Positions 45,192 through 56,534 are shown, counted from the first letter of the stretch. The stretch is 64,000 bases of DNA from Aquatica leii (GCA_035610365.1 CM069435.1:4676001-4740000), one strand, 5' to 3'. Program-made: numbers and translations. The notes: generated by a model from the sequence alone, not told the origin.

Positions 45192-45234
45192 GACATGTTT
45201 CGGCCGAAACAATAAAAATTGAGGCCATCTTCAG
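45192..45234 (-). ncRNA. Hammerhead-ribozyme-like motif of a third PLE family
   Basis: On the minus strand: CTGAAGA (45234-45228), stem II GGCC...GGCC with a long AT-rich loop, GAAAC (45201-45197), then ATGTC, with GTC at 45194-45192. Stem III ACATGT is self-complementary and stem I can pair GC/GC. The surrounding sequence is otherwise unrelated to the 33-38 kb PLE, so it marks a separate PLE remnant. Confidence 0.5.
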
Positions 45235-45498
45235 GCTATAAATTCCACTAAAAATAATAATTAAAATTAGTGTTAGATAGGTATAAATACAAAATTATTT
45301 TTTAACAGTCGATAGACTGATAACATGAATATATAAGAATTATAAATTATAGATAAACTTACCAATTAAAGTTAACTCATACTAGATGAAATTATAATAA
45401 ATTATTTAAATATGAAAAATTACTTAACATACTAACATAATTGAAAATTTAATATTATTAATACAAATTGAAATTTTATTTTTTTATTTATTTTTTTT

Positions 45499-46763
45499 TT
45501 AATTTTTTAAAAAATAAAATTTTGTAATTTTTTTTTTTTTAATTTTAATTGTTGCTGTTGTTGTCCAAAGTGGTTCTAAGTATTTTTTATTTGACGATGA
45601 TCGACAATAGTGCGATTCCATATTCAGAAGACTTTTCAAAAAGGCTTTCAAAAACTGATCTTCTGCTTCCTTTTTATGATTTGTTGCACGTGTCTTTCTT
45701 ATAGTATTATTTTGGTTTTCTATATGGTTAGCTTGGTCTTCTACCTCGCTACTTTTACCATCTATAATTTCGCCTTTAACCCAACTGAGCATTTTTCATT
45801 CCCCTATATTAAGGGTGTTTAAGAATTGTTTTTTACATACTCTTAATCTTGGCCCTTCTGATGTTTTTAAATGACAATATAAAGAATGATGTCTGCTGGA
45901 ACTTGCTGACTCACATTTTTTTTGTTTTACGGGTTTTAATTCCACCAAGTTTCTCACATACTCTCTTTTTTTCTGACCAAGACTTTGTCCAAAACTTTGT
46001 AAATATAACTTCTCTTTGTTTCTGTGTCAGAATTTTGCACTGAAGCTTCAATTTCTTATTGCTTTGTGCACAGAAACAAGCAGGTTTAAGCTGCCTAGTT
46101 TTTTTAACCTTGCTAAACGCCCATTTTCCGTTATCTTTCTGTAGTCCTTTATATTCCAAGCCTTGACATCTCTTCTTTTTGTGTAAATACTGTAAATTAC
46201 ATTCCCATTCTTCTGTGTTTACATGTCTGCGTTTCTTTCTGGTTCTCTTAGCAACAACTTTCACTTTAGCTGGTTCAACAGATAAATGTTCTGCAGTTGT
46301 TGTGTTTAGCTCTGTTTCATTTTCATCAGTTGATAGTAAACTGTCATCAGAACCTGGTTTCCATTCTGCTTCTTCTGCTGCAGCCGGTTCAACATCTAAA
46401 ATTTCTGCAGTTGTCATGGATAGTTCTTTTCCTCCTTTTGTTTGCACACTGGCATCAGAATTTTCTTCCCCCATAAGATTATTTTCAACTTCTAGGGTGT
46501 ATTCAAGTAACTCATTTTCGGTTAAGTCTTTTCCACACCATAGATTTTCAGAAACACCACCTGTGATATTACCTATTATTGTTTATTTAAAGTTATTTCG
46601 TGATTTATAGATTTTTACAATTTTCAGGACTGTTGTCATCAATGCACTTTCCGTTTAAAGTTTTAGACTTGATGACATCATTTTCATGTGGTCTAGATAG
46701 TTTTTTTGATAAAGACGTCTCCTCAAGAACCAAATTTATAATTTTAGCTGTTTTTGAGGACAT
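45499..46763 (-). pseudogene. Two-exon gene of an uncharacterised insect-expanded family, frameshifted and truncated
   Basis: Exon 1 (46763-46619) starts MSSKTAKIINLVLEE. A 58-bp intron (46618-46561, GTAAAA...CACAG, phase 1) joins in frame to GVSENLWCGKDLTENELLEY, and exon 2 continues to about 45911. The middle has basic KRTRKKRRHV, then WECNL...GLEYKG, CFCAQSNKKLKLQC and FTKFWTKSWSEKK. A second part (45900-45499) contains RVCKKQFLNTLNIGE and MESHYCRSSSNKKYLEP. I recall this order of motifs from numerous uncharacterised, often multicopy insect proteins, possibly transposon-linked. I do not know their function. Frameshifts occur at an A8 run and a G4 run, so assembly error is possible. The end is truncated into T-rich sequence. 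Confidence 0.55.
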
Positions 46764-46984
46764 TCTACAAAATTTATATGTACAATTATAAGTTTTTAAG
46801 GCAAGCATTGACTAGATATTTTTAAAATCAAAAACTCGTAACTCTAGTGCTACAATTTATGTTCAAATAAACTGAATACATCTGTGAATTAATATGAATT
46901 GAGAAGTGTAACATGAAGTGTAATAATGATATCTTAGAAATAAGTGATAATTATAATAATTTTAACACCGTTATTACCTTAATT

Positions 46985-48080
46985 CAGATGAATTTGAGCA
47001 CACACTTTTTGAGCTATGTTCGGCCATTCCAATTTGTGACTTACGTGGAGCCCAGTACGACGACGCTGCACTAAGTTCAAAAGAAAAGCGTCTGGAAAAC
47101 TAGAACAGGTCGACCAAAGAGGAGAAAGTCGACAGGCGTAAAAGTACCTACTTATGGACAAGTAAAAGTGGCCATTGGTTTGAGAAATGGAGGACTCGAC
47201 CATAAAGTACCGGTAGCCGACATCACGGAAGAAGTTATTCTGGAATTAATGTTTTAAGAAGTATGGGTTCCATTTGGATATAAAGTACGATGTCCTTAAG
47301 ATTTACGGTGAAGAAATGGAAGGCGATTTGATTAAAAAGGACTATTGATTGGCTAAAGTGAAAGTGTTGATCCAGCAGTATAAGATGTGTTTGCGCTGGA
47401 GAGTGGTTCCAAAGGAAAAACTAACGTAAAGCACAAGACGTTCGGCCCAGACGACAACATCTACGGCGACTTTCTTTGGCAAAACGAGAAGTCCAACAGA
47501 TAATTACGAATATGGAGAGAGCAGGTGTGACTGAACCTTCAAATAGTCTATGGACGTCCCCAGTGGTACTAGTAAAAAAGAAAGATGGATGAACAAGGTT
47601 TTGCGTAGACTACAAACAGGTTAATGAAGTTACTAAGAAATACACTTACTTTTTACTAAGAATTGACAATACTTTAGACACTCTGTGGTTACTGGCAGGT
47701 GGCATTGGAACCCAAGAACTGTAAAAAACAGCGTTTGTGATTCGAACTGGTTTGTGGCAGTTTACTGTTATCTCTTTCGGCGACGTTCGAGCGTTTGATG
47801 AAGACCATCTAGCGACGACTGTTTTGGCAGACGTGCCTGGTTTATCTAAACGACGTGATTGGAAGATCGTTTGAAGATCATTCGAACAACCTGACGGAAG
47901 TGTTCAAACGATTACGTGGTGCAAATTTAAGATTGAAGTGCAATACATTGGCCACGTTGTGTCCAGAAATTGAGTCAAGGTTGACCCAGACAAGGTTCAA
48001 GCAGTGCAAGCATGGCCAAAACCAATTGACAAACATTAAGTCCAAAGTTTCTTTGGGTTGTGCACCTATTATAGACTATG
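46985..48080 (+). mobile_element. Ty3/Gypsy fragment C (protease to RT), plus strand
   Basis: Same family as copies A, B and D but opposite in orientation. It has protease GQVKVAIGL...DITEEVILE (47158-47250), a KHKTFGPDDNIYGD-like RT entry (about 47430) and [13 protein letters not shown] then TRFCVDY around a TGA (47550-47615). The remaining RT runs to about 48060, ending near a KFFGLCTYYR-like sequence. It is heavily mutated, with no LTRs attached. Confidence 0.78.
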
Positions 48081-48089
48081 AGTATGAAA

Positions 48090-49135
48090 ATAAATAAGAA
48101 TAAATGGTATAGAATAAGAACATGAAACAAGGAGAAACAAAATAGAAACAGACAAATTATGGATAAAGAGGGAAAAATGATTACCACAGACAATAGAGTT
48201 ATGGATAGGTACAAGCAATATTTTTAAGAAATGTTAGAAAGAGTTGACGTTAACGAAACTGAAATAGAAACCGTAGCACAACTAAAAAAAAAAAACCAAA
48301 TGAAAAAAGAGACAGTATACAATCTTAAGAAGCAAAAGATAGAATATAAATAGAAGAAGTAATGAAGGCAATTTGAAAATTAAAGAATGGGAAAGCATCA
48401 GGAGTAGATAGATTAAAAGCAGGATTATTAAAATATATAGAAGAAGATGGAATAGTAATTTTACATGATATTGTTAGTGAAGCATGGACAACTTTAACAA
48501 TATCCAAAGACTGGAAAACAGCCGTAATAGTACCAATTTTTAAAAAGGGAAAGATGAATTGGCAAATTACCGTGGAGTTTTACTGCTTTGCGCAGCCAGT
48601 AAAGTATACGAGATAATTCTAGAAGCAAGACTTAGAAAGGAAGCCGAAGATAAGCTGCACAAAACACAAAGTGGATTTAGACTGCAGGACACTGCACCCA
48701 GGACCACATTTTCACAGTCAGAAATATAATAGAGAATTGTTACCCTACAATAAATTAGTGAGCATATGTTTGGTTGACCTGGAAAATGCATTTGACAAGG
48801 TGGTGCGACAAAATATATGGAACGTACTAGAGAGAAATAGTATTGACGGGAATTTGATAGAAGCTATTAAATTATTATAGGAAAACACGGAAAGTATAGT
48901 CAGAAAAGACAACAGAGAGACTGCTTTTTATTACATTTATTTGCAGATGATATTGCAATAATGGCAAATATAGAGAGAAATTTACAATTCAATGTGAACC
49001 TATGGGTGTAAGAACTAGAAAGAAGAGTATTAAAAATCAATATCAATAAGACAAAAGTACATACTAGTAATATCAACCAACAAAGAAAGAAGAATAAATA
49101 TAGAAATCCATAAACAACTAGTTGAGCAAGTAAAT
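48090..49135 (+). mobile_element. LINE reverse transcriptase fragment
   Basis: Plus-strand RT blocks: LKNGKASGVDRLKAGLL (about 48383), DWKTAVIVPIFKKGK (48510), LVDLENAFDKV (48771, first catalytic Asp) and LFADDIAIMA (48941, FADD box). Stops and shifts separate them. It ends at the start of the Gypsy copy D LTR (49143). It is a different family from the LINE at 59 kb. Confidence 0.8.
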
Positions 49136-49142
49136 AATATAA

Positions 49143-49293
49143 TGTAACGATTATTAAAACTAATTTATTTATACTAAAAATATGTACACGTTTATAACTA
49201 ACCGAACTAATTAAATTTTAGGATATTTAATAAAAACACTTACACTAATTTATATAGAACTATCACTTGAAAGATAATGTCCGTGGATAACTT
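49143..49293 (-). repeat. Gypsy copy D 3' LTR, truncated
   Basis: Starts TGTAACG and follows the LTR consensus to ATAATGTCCGTGGATAACTTCTA. It then joins RT sequence directly, so the rest of the LTR plus integrase and the macro region were deleted. Confidence 0.8.
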
Positions 49294-49299
49294 CTAGTT

Positions 49300-50540
49300 A
49301 AAACTTTGGACCTGATATTTGTCAATTGGTCTTGGCCATGCTTGCACTGCTCGGATTTTGTCTGGATCGGCTTTTACTCTATTTCTAGATACGACGTAGT
49401 CGCTGGAACACTTCTTTCAAGTTGTTCAAGTGTTCTTCAAACCACCTTCCAATCACGATCACGTCATCTAGGTAAACCAAGCACGTCTTCCAAGACAGTC
49501 CGCGCAAGATGGTCTCTACATAGGCCGAAGGGCATCACAGTGAACTGCCACAAACCAGTTCCAATCGTAAAAGCTATTTTGTCACGATCCTTGGGTTCCA
49601 ATTCTACCTGCCAGTAACCACCCTTTAAATCTAACGTGGAAAGCCACTGTGTCTAACGTATCGTCAATTCTGGGGAAAGGGTAGCTGTCCTTTTTGGTCA
49701 CGTCGTTTAGCTGTCTTTAGTCTACGCAAAACCTCGCTGATCTATCTTTTTTCTTTACGAGTACCACTGGGGACGCCCATGGGCTATTTAAAGGTTTAAT
49801 CACACCTTCTCTCTCTATATCCGTAATTATTTGTTTGGCTTTTTCTCTTAGGCGTGGATGTTTGTCTTGATACTATTGGATCAACACTTTAACTTTAGCC
49901 AGCTGATCTTGGCTGAGGTTTTGGCATTTGGAAGTAAGAATCTACAATAAATGTTGTGGGCACTTCTTCGGCGATCTGAGTTGAGGTTTAAGATCCTTAC
50001 TTGCATTGTGTTTTTTACTCGTACTGAAGTTCTGCCAACGAGTAGTGCTTTTTCAACTAAGTCGCGCTCTATTGGTTCAATACCACGTATGTAGCCCTCC
50101 CGGAGATTTCCATCCAGGCGTGCCATCACCACACTTTTAGTTCTTGCAAGCAGAGTCACATCTTCACTTAATAAGACTCGCACGGCTGCCTCCTCTGACT
50201 AATGAAAAGGAATTTCTTCATTGTCAATCTTCAGGATATCGTTCTTCATATCCAAATGAAACCCATACTTCTTTATAACATCCATTCCCAGGATAACTTC
50301 TTCCGTGATGTCGGCTACCAGTACTTGATGGTCGAGTACTCCATTTCCCAAACCAATAGTTACTTTGACTTGTCCGTGAGTAGGTATTTCTTCGCCCGTC
50401 GCCGTTCGAAGTCGTACTGTTACTGGTGATGTCTTCTCGTTTTCCAATAACATGTCAGGAGGAATGATGATCTTCGTCGCTCCCGTGTCAACCAGTAACT
50501 GAACACTTCTTCCATTGATCTTGCCATCGAACTAAATGCT
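49300..50540 (-). pseudogene. Gypsy copy D pol (protease-RT, deleted)
   Basis: Protease lies at 50540-50199. It includes an intact active site LLVDTGATK (about 50500, minus) and DMLLENEKTSPVTVRL, GQVKVTIGLGNGVLD and ITEEVILGMD. RT-entry (about 50183-49881) and RT remnants down to 49300 follow, with stops and small deletions. Integrase, RNase H and the macro domain are missing through a deletion that joins RT to the LTR. Confidence 0.82.
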
Positions 50541-50544
50541 ATGC

Positions 50545-51612
50545 AATTGCATCCTAGGCGATGTCATCTGAATGGTAATCTCCGGGGCATGGCTCGTTGA
50601 GGTCAACTTTCGCTCCATTTGGGGATTTCTAGTTTTCCGGACGCTCTTTTGGTCTTCTTTTGGGCTTAGTATAGCGTCGTCGTAAATGGCCCACTTCCCC
50701 GCAGTACCAGCACGTCATTTCTCTCTAGCTACTTGTTCCTGAAATACACGTCGCACTACTTCTTCAATGCTTTCTTCTGTGCGCGATGGTGTTTCTGCAG
50801 CACAACAGAGCTTATGGCTGCCTCGGTGCCACACCTGTTTAAGGCGTCATACAAAGTCAAGCTAACCGGAGAGTCTGCTGCGTTTTGCTGTTTCGGAGGC
50901 CGTCTACAAATGTTTGAATAGCCAACTGCTCTAAGAAGGTATCTGGTGCTGTAGGATACGCAAGGCGTGTTAATCTGGCGATGTCAGCCTCAAACTCTTG
51001 AAGACTTTCGCCAGCTTTTTAAACCCGACTTTTAATTTGCGCTTGGTACACTTGTTGAAGATGAGCATCTCCATATCTCATTTGTAATCGTGTAATTAAG
51101 AGTTAGTAATTTCCAAGCGCTTCTCCACCTAAGGACACTATTAAAGACGTCGCTTTCTGCTTGTTGCTCTAACCATTAGCTGTAGCTGCTTTAAACTTGT
51201 GAGTGGTTCCTTCCCGATGGTCCATTATTAAATTTTTGCTCGTGTCGCTTCCTTGACCGTAACCATTCATTTCGTTCATTCTTTCTTCAAGCAGTTTGAT
51301 TGTGTCTTCTAATTTGTCCTCTATTGTTTCTATTTTCTCAGTCAAAGATTCGCAAATTTCTTCTTTTAGATTTAGCATATCTGCTTGGGTTTCCTCTTGA
51401 ACAATTTTAATTTGGTTTTCTATGCTCGTTCGTATTTCTTCTTTTAAACTTCTAGAATTTTTAAACAATTTTTCTTCTATTTTTTTAGAATTTCCTTCTA
51501 TGTTCTGCGAGTTTTCGTAAAACTTTTCTTCCATTTTTCTAAAATTTTCGTACAGTTTTTCTTGGATATTTTTATTCATCGATTCGAGAATTTCAAATAT
51601 TTTCGCATGCAT
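50545..51612 (-). pseudogene. Gypsy copy D gag
   Basis: Starts at 51612 with MHAKIFEILESMNKNIQEKL, then a long Glu/Lys-rich coiled coil (51612-51240; 147 codons open). After a disrupted capsid region comes a single zinc knuckle CWYCGEVGHLRRRY (about 50720-50680), whose last Cys has become Tyr. Gag packages the RNA. The open part is intact but the whole ORF is broken between 51169 and 50720. Confidence 0.75.
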
Positions 51613-51774
51613 TTTAGTTTGTTAACGAGTTACCGGCATAAGTTATATATAACACGAATAAAAAGTTTAAATACACTACTTTAACGAATTGAAATAGTCG
51701 AATTACACGCTATAAACAAACACGCGAATCCCGAACTGAGGTTTAATTATTTACGCAATCAATATTTTTATTAC

Positions 51775-51797
51775 GGGAGCCCCCACACTGACGCCAT
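51775..51797 (-). promoter_or_regulatory. Gypsy copy D primer binding site
   Basis: In element orientation TGGCGTCAGTGTGGGGG follows the LTR end CGTTACA after one or two bases. The position fits a tRNA primer site. The tRNA was not identified. Confidence 0.6.
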
Positions 51798-52553
51798 TGT
51801 AACGATTATTAAAACTAATTTATTTATACTAAAAATATATAGTGTAACGTGCACATTTTTTCGGTTGAGTTCGTCTGATTTTAATTAACATTTTTGTGTT
51901 CACTGTTTATATAAACTCTTTTGCGCAATGCATTTGACGCACTGCACATGCGTTATGAGTTCTTCTTCTTAAGTCATACACCATCTTGGGTACGGTTGTC
52001 AACGCGTGAGGACGTGTTCGTCCTGCACAACGTGCAGAAAATGTCCACATGTTAAATTTGTACGGCGGAATTCTGCGTTCGTCATATGTAATAATATCCG
52101 CTGTTGTCTGTTTAATTTACGCTTTCGTCTGTTTAAAGGAACCCGTAATCTAAAAGGGGTAAGTGATTTCTTTGTTCCTTACACGTGGTGTGTAACCTTT
52201 TGATTTTGCGTTTTAGTTTCTTTCTTTTATTTCTGTACGTACGAACTGGAAGTTTTTGATACACGACTACGTTTATGATTTATTCGATGCTTTTCGATTT
52301 GTGTACGTATGAATTCGTTTATGGTTACGAAAATTTGGTTTGGATACGTACGCCTTTTTACGATTTTGATGTATGAAATGCGATATGGTTTACGGAGCAC
52401 GTTTGATGTTAGTCACAACGTCGCTTTTACGAGGAATTTCCGTTATGAATTATGATTTTCATGTAATAGCGAAGGCTTCCACGGCCGGAGTCTATACTAA
52501 CATTAGAATGTCTTCCGGGTTTGGGCCGTGTCATAGTTGCAACCGAAGCTGCC

Positions 52554-52588
52554 AACGTTTCGCCCACTTTCGTAAGGGGCTTCATCAG
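52554..52588 (-). ncRNA. Hammerhead-like motif, left arm of the PLE hairpin
   Basis: Minus strand CTGATGA (52588-52582), stem II GCCC/GGGC, GAAAC, then GTT (52556-52554). Stem I is GCC/GGC. It is the mirror of 52858-52892. Confidence 0.6.
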
Positions 52589-52608
52589 GGCGTGAGATAA
52601 ATCGCAAA

Positions 52609-52800
52609 ACTCAAACAAGCAATCGAAATCTAACTAAGAACTTCTCAAAAGTTAGGTTATCCACTTGTAAAACAAGCCATAACCTAAACTATGAAAAGGT
52701 AAGAAAGAAAACGATAACCTGAAAAAGCAAACGAAAATCTAACAAAGAACCACTACCGAGTTAGGTAATCAACTTGTGAACCAAGCCAGATTCTAAACTC
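52609..52800 (+). repeat. Diverged ~72-bp direct repeats between the hairpin arms
   Basis: GCAATCGAAATCTAACTAAGAAC...AAGCCATAACCTAAAC-like sequence is repeated as GCAAACGAAAATCTAACAAAG...AAGCCAGATTCTAAAC about 118 bp later. The first copy overlaps the end of the left arm. Confidence 0.55.
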
Positions 52801-52857
52801 CGTAGTTCTTAGTTAGATTTCGATTGCTTGTTTGAGTTTTGCGATTTATCTCACGCC

Positions 52858-52892
52858 CTGATGAAGCCCCTTACGAAAGTGGGCGAAACGTT
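52858..52892 (+). ncRNA. Hammerhead-like motif, right arm of the PLE hairpin
   Basis: CTGATGA (52858-52864), stem II GCCC...GGGC, GAAAC (52885-52889) and GTT (52890-52892), with stem I GCC/GGC directly around it. Stem III ACGT is self-complementary. One extra A precedes stem II, as in the other PLE motifs of this window. Confidence 0.6.
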
Positions 52893-53990
52893 GGCAGCTT
52901 CGGTTGCAACTATGACACGGCCCAAACCCGGAAGACATTCTAATGTTAGTATGATTTTCATGTGTGAAAATCGATAATTATTCATGGTTACGTCTGATGC
53001 AATTTGATTTGGATGTTTCGAATGAAGATTATCATATGTTACGTTTGTTTTACGATGTTCTGGTTATTGGATCTGTACGGATATTAGATCAAATCAGGAT
53101 AAATACGGAAAATATGGAAGTTAATTATGCATTTCAAGAATTTCGTAATGTTGCATGAATCAGATGAGAAACGCGTAGTTCAATTAAGTCACGTGATGAC
53201 CACGCCCAATGCGCTGAAGTTACGAACAAAAACAAGTGATAACCTAACCTTCAAATAACACGTATGTAAATAACTTAAGTATTCGTTTTAAGATTTGTTT
53301 GTTTGTTTTTTTGGTTTCAATATTTAACCATTATTAATATAAAAAATATTGTGGCGTCCAAATTATATTACAAATTATATTTAAAATTACGTCAAATTAG
53401 AATTGTAAATATTAGTGTACGATTAGAATACCCCGACCTTGGTTATAATTTGAATAAGGCTCATTGCTCTAATTTATATTGTTTGTGTGTGTTTATACGT
53501 TGATAAAGCCGTAAGAGCTAGCACGGTGCATTATTTTATTATTTTTATTATTATGTTATACGTTATAAATTGACACCTTAAAGGGTGGATGTTACAATAC
53601 ACGTTTATAACTAACCAAACTAATAAAATCTAAAAATATTTAATAAAAACACTTACACTAATTTATACAGCACTATCACTCGAAACATAATGTCCGCGGA
53701 TAACTTCTATTCATTTAAACACTGACGCTTGTTTACATTAAAGTCATGCACGATTTTAATTCGTCGTATTTATGTCGACACGCGTTAATCACTTATTCAT
53801 TTAAACTTGAATAATCCTAACACTGCCGACTTCGAATTACTGAGATAACTGACCTATGATTTGTTTGTACCGCATTTATACATTTTGACCATCCTTCGAG
53901 AATTTTCTATATCTGTCGGTGAACATTCTGGAAATGGATAAAAACTTTGTGGTGGCTCTCGAACTTGAGAATAATTTCTCGAACGTTTCA

Positions 53991-55053
53991 ATAGGTATTG
54001 TTTATTAATTCGATAAAACTGGATTTGAATTTGTAAATTTTTCCTCCTTTGTAGCTGTAATAAGTGTAAAGCCGTATAGTGGTATCGATGATTTTAAAGC
54101 TTAGCGTTTAAAGTTTCTAGTTTTAACAAAACTAAAACTGATATCTATGTATACTTTGAAACTAAAGGATCGTTATTATAGTTTAATTTTTATTAAGGTT
54201 TGCTTATAAATTCAGAACTGCTCAGGGAATTTTAAATAAACGTAGTTTGCGAGGTGTATAAAATCAATAAAGTGCATTGGATTACATGCTTGATGTATGA
54301 GAATATTACAGGAAATCCGCAACCCCTGGCTTCATTCCATTGAAGCCTTAGTATTTTTTGTCGACGAATGCACAATACTGCAAAAAGACGAGTACAATTT
54401 AAAGTTCGTCAAAAGCGGAAAATTGTTTTAAAGATTCTCAACACGTAATCACCACAAGATGTTGACAACCATCCAAATGAGAAAAAGTTTCGAGTTCGCT
54501 TTAATTACATGCGAAATGAATATTTATTCAAATAACAGATTATAATCTTCAGTTGTAATTAACAACATTGTTTTTTGTTTATAATATTTTGTTTCAAAAG
54601 TATATTTTCGAAATAGTTTAAGAATTATTTATAGTAATATTGTATTTAAAAGATTGGAATTTTGTGACATGGTGTCGTTAAACTTATTTTGATATTTTTG
54701 CATTATTCTAATTGAAAATTTTTAACTTATTCTAGAAATTGAATTCGTCCGATCTCTTCTTCTACTTTTTCAGCGTTGCACTAATATCGTTATTATTCGT
54801 CAATTAACGGCCGCAGCGTTATTCTATTTTGCTAAAATTAAAATTCTTATATCGACTTTCCACAAAACATCTGTCATTACATACTTTAATTTCGATTAGC
54901 TTTAAGTGCCTATCTAAGCAGAAACTTGAAAGAGAAGAAAGTTTCATAATCGATAACATACCCAGTGTCAGCATGCTGCTGAAATTAAAAGAATCTGAAA
55001 GTGTTCAAGAAGCCAGCACAGTGTTCTAAATCAATTTTAATTTTTGATGAAAG
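53991..55053. other. Spacer between Gypsy copy D and the solo LTR
   Basis: AT-rich. A 66-codon plus frame at 54829-55029 has no recognisable features. No element ends were seen. Confidence 0.5.
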
Positions 55054-55490
55054 TGTAACGAATTTTATTATTAAAACTAAACGACTAAATATATGTTTAT
55101 TTATACTAGAAATATGTACACTTTTAAATTAACCGAACTAATTAATCTAAGGATATTTAATAAAAACACTTACACTAATTTATATCAAGAAGATAAAATA
55201 AAGTCCGCGGACAGCTTCACACACTTGTTTACACTAAAATCACGTATCAGATTATTCACTGTAGGTTTATCTCACACGCGTTAACGACTTTTTATTTCAA
55301 CTTGAATAATCTTCTTAACACTGCTGTATTCGCATTATGGCAATAACTGAACTACGATTTGTTTCTTCGGTATTTATACACATTTGGAAATCCTTCTCGA
55401 GTGTTCCCTATCTTTTGGTATATCTTCTAGAAGATGGATAACAACTTCCAGAAGGCTCTTGAATTTGCAGATAACTTCTCGAACGTTTCA
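55054..55490 (-). repeat. Solo Gypsy LTR, 437 bp
   Basis: Complete LTR of the same family as copies B and D, from TGTAACG to GAACGTTTCA, with no internal region on either side. It gives the best uninterrupted length for the family. No clear target duplication was seen (left flank GATGAAAG, right ATAGGAATT). Confidence 0.85.
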
Positions 55491-55759
55491 ATAGGAATTT
55501 GTCTATTTTAGGTTTTTCTCATAAATATCAACAAATAAACTACGATTTAAAAGAACAACAAAAAAAATTTTCCCGTTTACTCGTGGGTTGGGCGCGTTTT
55601 CAGGTGGTGGATAAAAAGGTAGATAGGGTGCCACGGCACGCAGCTTTACTACTAAGCAAACAATCCACGACATATTCAGCTTAGAAACGCATCTGTTGCA
55701 TAGAGCAAAACAAATAGTAAGATTAAAAATCGTGAGAACTGAACATACATTAGCTCACA

Positions 55760-56530
55760 AACAAGATTGAAAGTTCTTTAAGGAACCAAAAGATTGCACT
55801 GGAAGCTTTCTTAGATATAAAGGGAGCATTTAATAACACCTCTTTTCACTCCATTAGAAAGCTGTCAAAAACCGAGAAGTTCCGTGGCACATGGAAGAAT
55901 CGATCAACTTTACGATTACTGTCAGAAGAATTACAACGTCGCTGGGCAATTCAACTAGAAAGAAAAATTTTTGCAGTTTTAGTAAACAATTTTTTACAGG
56001 AATTTGACCAGAAGTCACCATAAGTTGTTTTAATCCGCATGTAAGATACCCTAAAAATATTGAAAAACTGATATACGGTAAAAGAACAGTGAATCCTGCC
56101 AAGACAACAATCTTAGTCTTTACAAGAAGTAGAAAACTTTAATTTTGGGCGAAAGAACTTCTACTGAATAATGAGGTTAAATATTTGGGATTCACTTTAT
56201 ATACTAAAGTGTCTTTTAACGCTCACTCACAAAAGAATCAACAAAGCTACTTAGACATTTTGGGCTTGTAGGATAGGTATAATTTTGGGAGTAAAACCGT
56301 AAATGATTTTACTCTAAGTCTAAGGTAATTTTTTTTAATTTGGTGACATAATCCAAAAAAAGAGAATTAATTACAAGACTCAGCCAATTACAGTGACTTG
56401 TGTGTCTGGGAATCACAGGAGCAATGTTAACGACGTCCACTACAGCAATGGAAACTTTGCTAGACCATCCACTTCTAAATGTAATAGAATCAGAGGCGTA
56501 CTGCTTAAAATCTAACGGATGGGCGAACAT
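55760..56530 (+). mobile_element. LINE RT fragment, plus strand
   Basis: ALEAFLDIKGAFNNTSF (about 55790) is the RT catalytic block. It is followed by KTTILVFTRSRK and NNEVKYLGFTLYTKVSFNAH (about 56110-56220) and LGITGAMLTTSTTAMETLL (56402-56460), the C-terminal conserved block of this LINE group. It resembles the element at 1.9-5.6 kb. Stops are present, so it is inactive. Confidence 0.75.
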
Positions 56531-56534
56531 TTGT

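Larger units (their letters stand above)
52451..52963. mobile_element. 485-bp Penelope-derived hairpin element with 14-bp target duplication
   Basis: TATGATTTTCATGT occurs at 52451-52464 and 52950-52963. Between them, 146-bp arms (52497-52642 and 52804-52949) are inverted copies of a PLE pLTR. They contain TATGACACGGCCCAAACCCGG, similar to TATGACCAAGCCTAAGTCTGG in the big PLE. The left unit has an extra tail (52465-52496) like the PLE 3' tail and the right unit lacks it. There is no RT. Confidence 0.8.
51843..53596. mobile_element. 1.75-kb LTR-like insertion (probable solo LTR of another family)
   Basis: Bounded by TGTAACGTGC and GGATGTTACA (TG...CA with 6-bp inverted ends) and by a near-duplicate tetramer (ATAG/ATAC). 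Without the nested PLE hairpin it is about 1.26 kb. There is no convincing coding capacity; it has scattered short frames only. A long solo LTR fits best. A non-autonomous TRIM-type element is the alternative. Confidence 0.55.
51798..53990 (-). repeat. Gypsy copy D 5' LTR, split by a 1.75-kb insertion
   Basis: LTR pieces 51798-51842 and 53597-53990 together match the solo LTR at 55054-55490, ending GAACGTTTCA at 53990. The interruption falls at ATATA|TACACG. Confidence 0.85.

Noticed and set aside
53990..55510. ATAGG(T/A)ATT after both the copy D LTR and the solo LTR as part of the LTR
   Set aside because: The copy B LTR meets its polypurine tract right after GAACGTTTCA, which fixes the LTR end. 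The shared 9 bases are probably chance or target preference.
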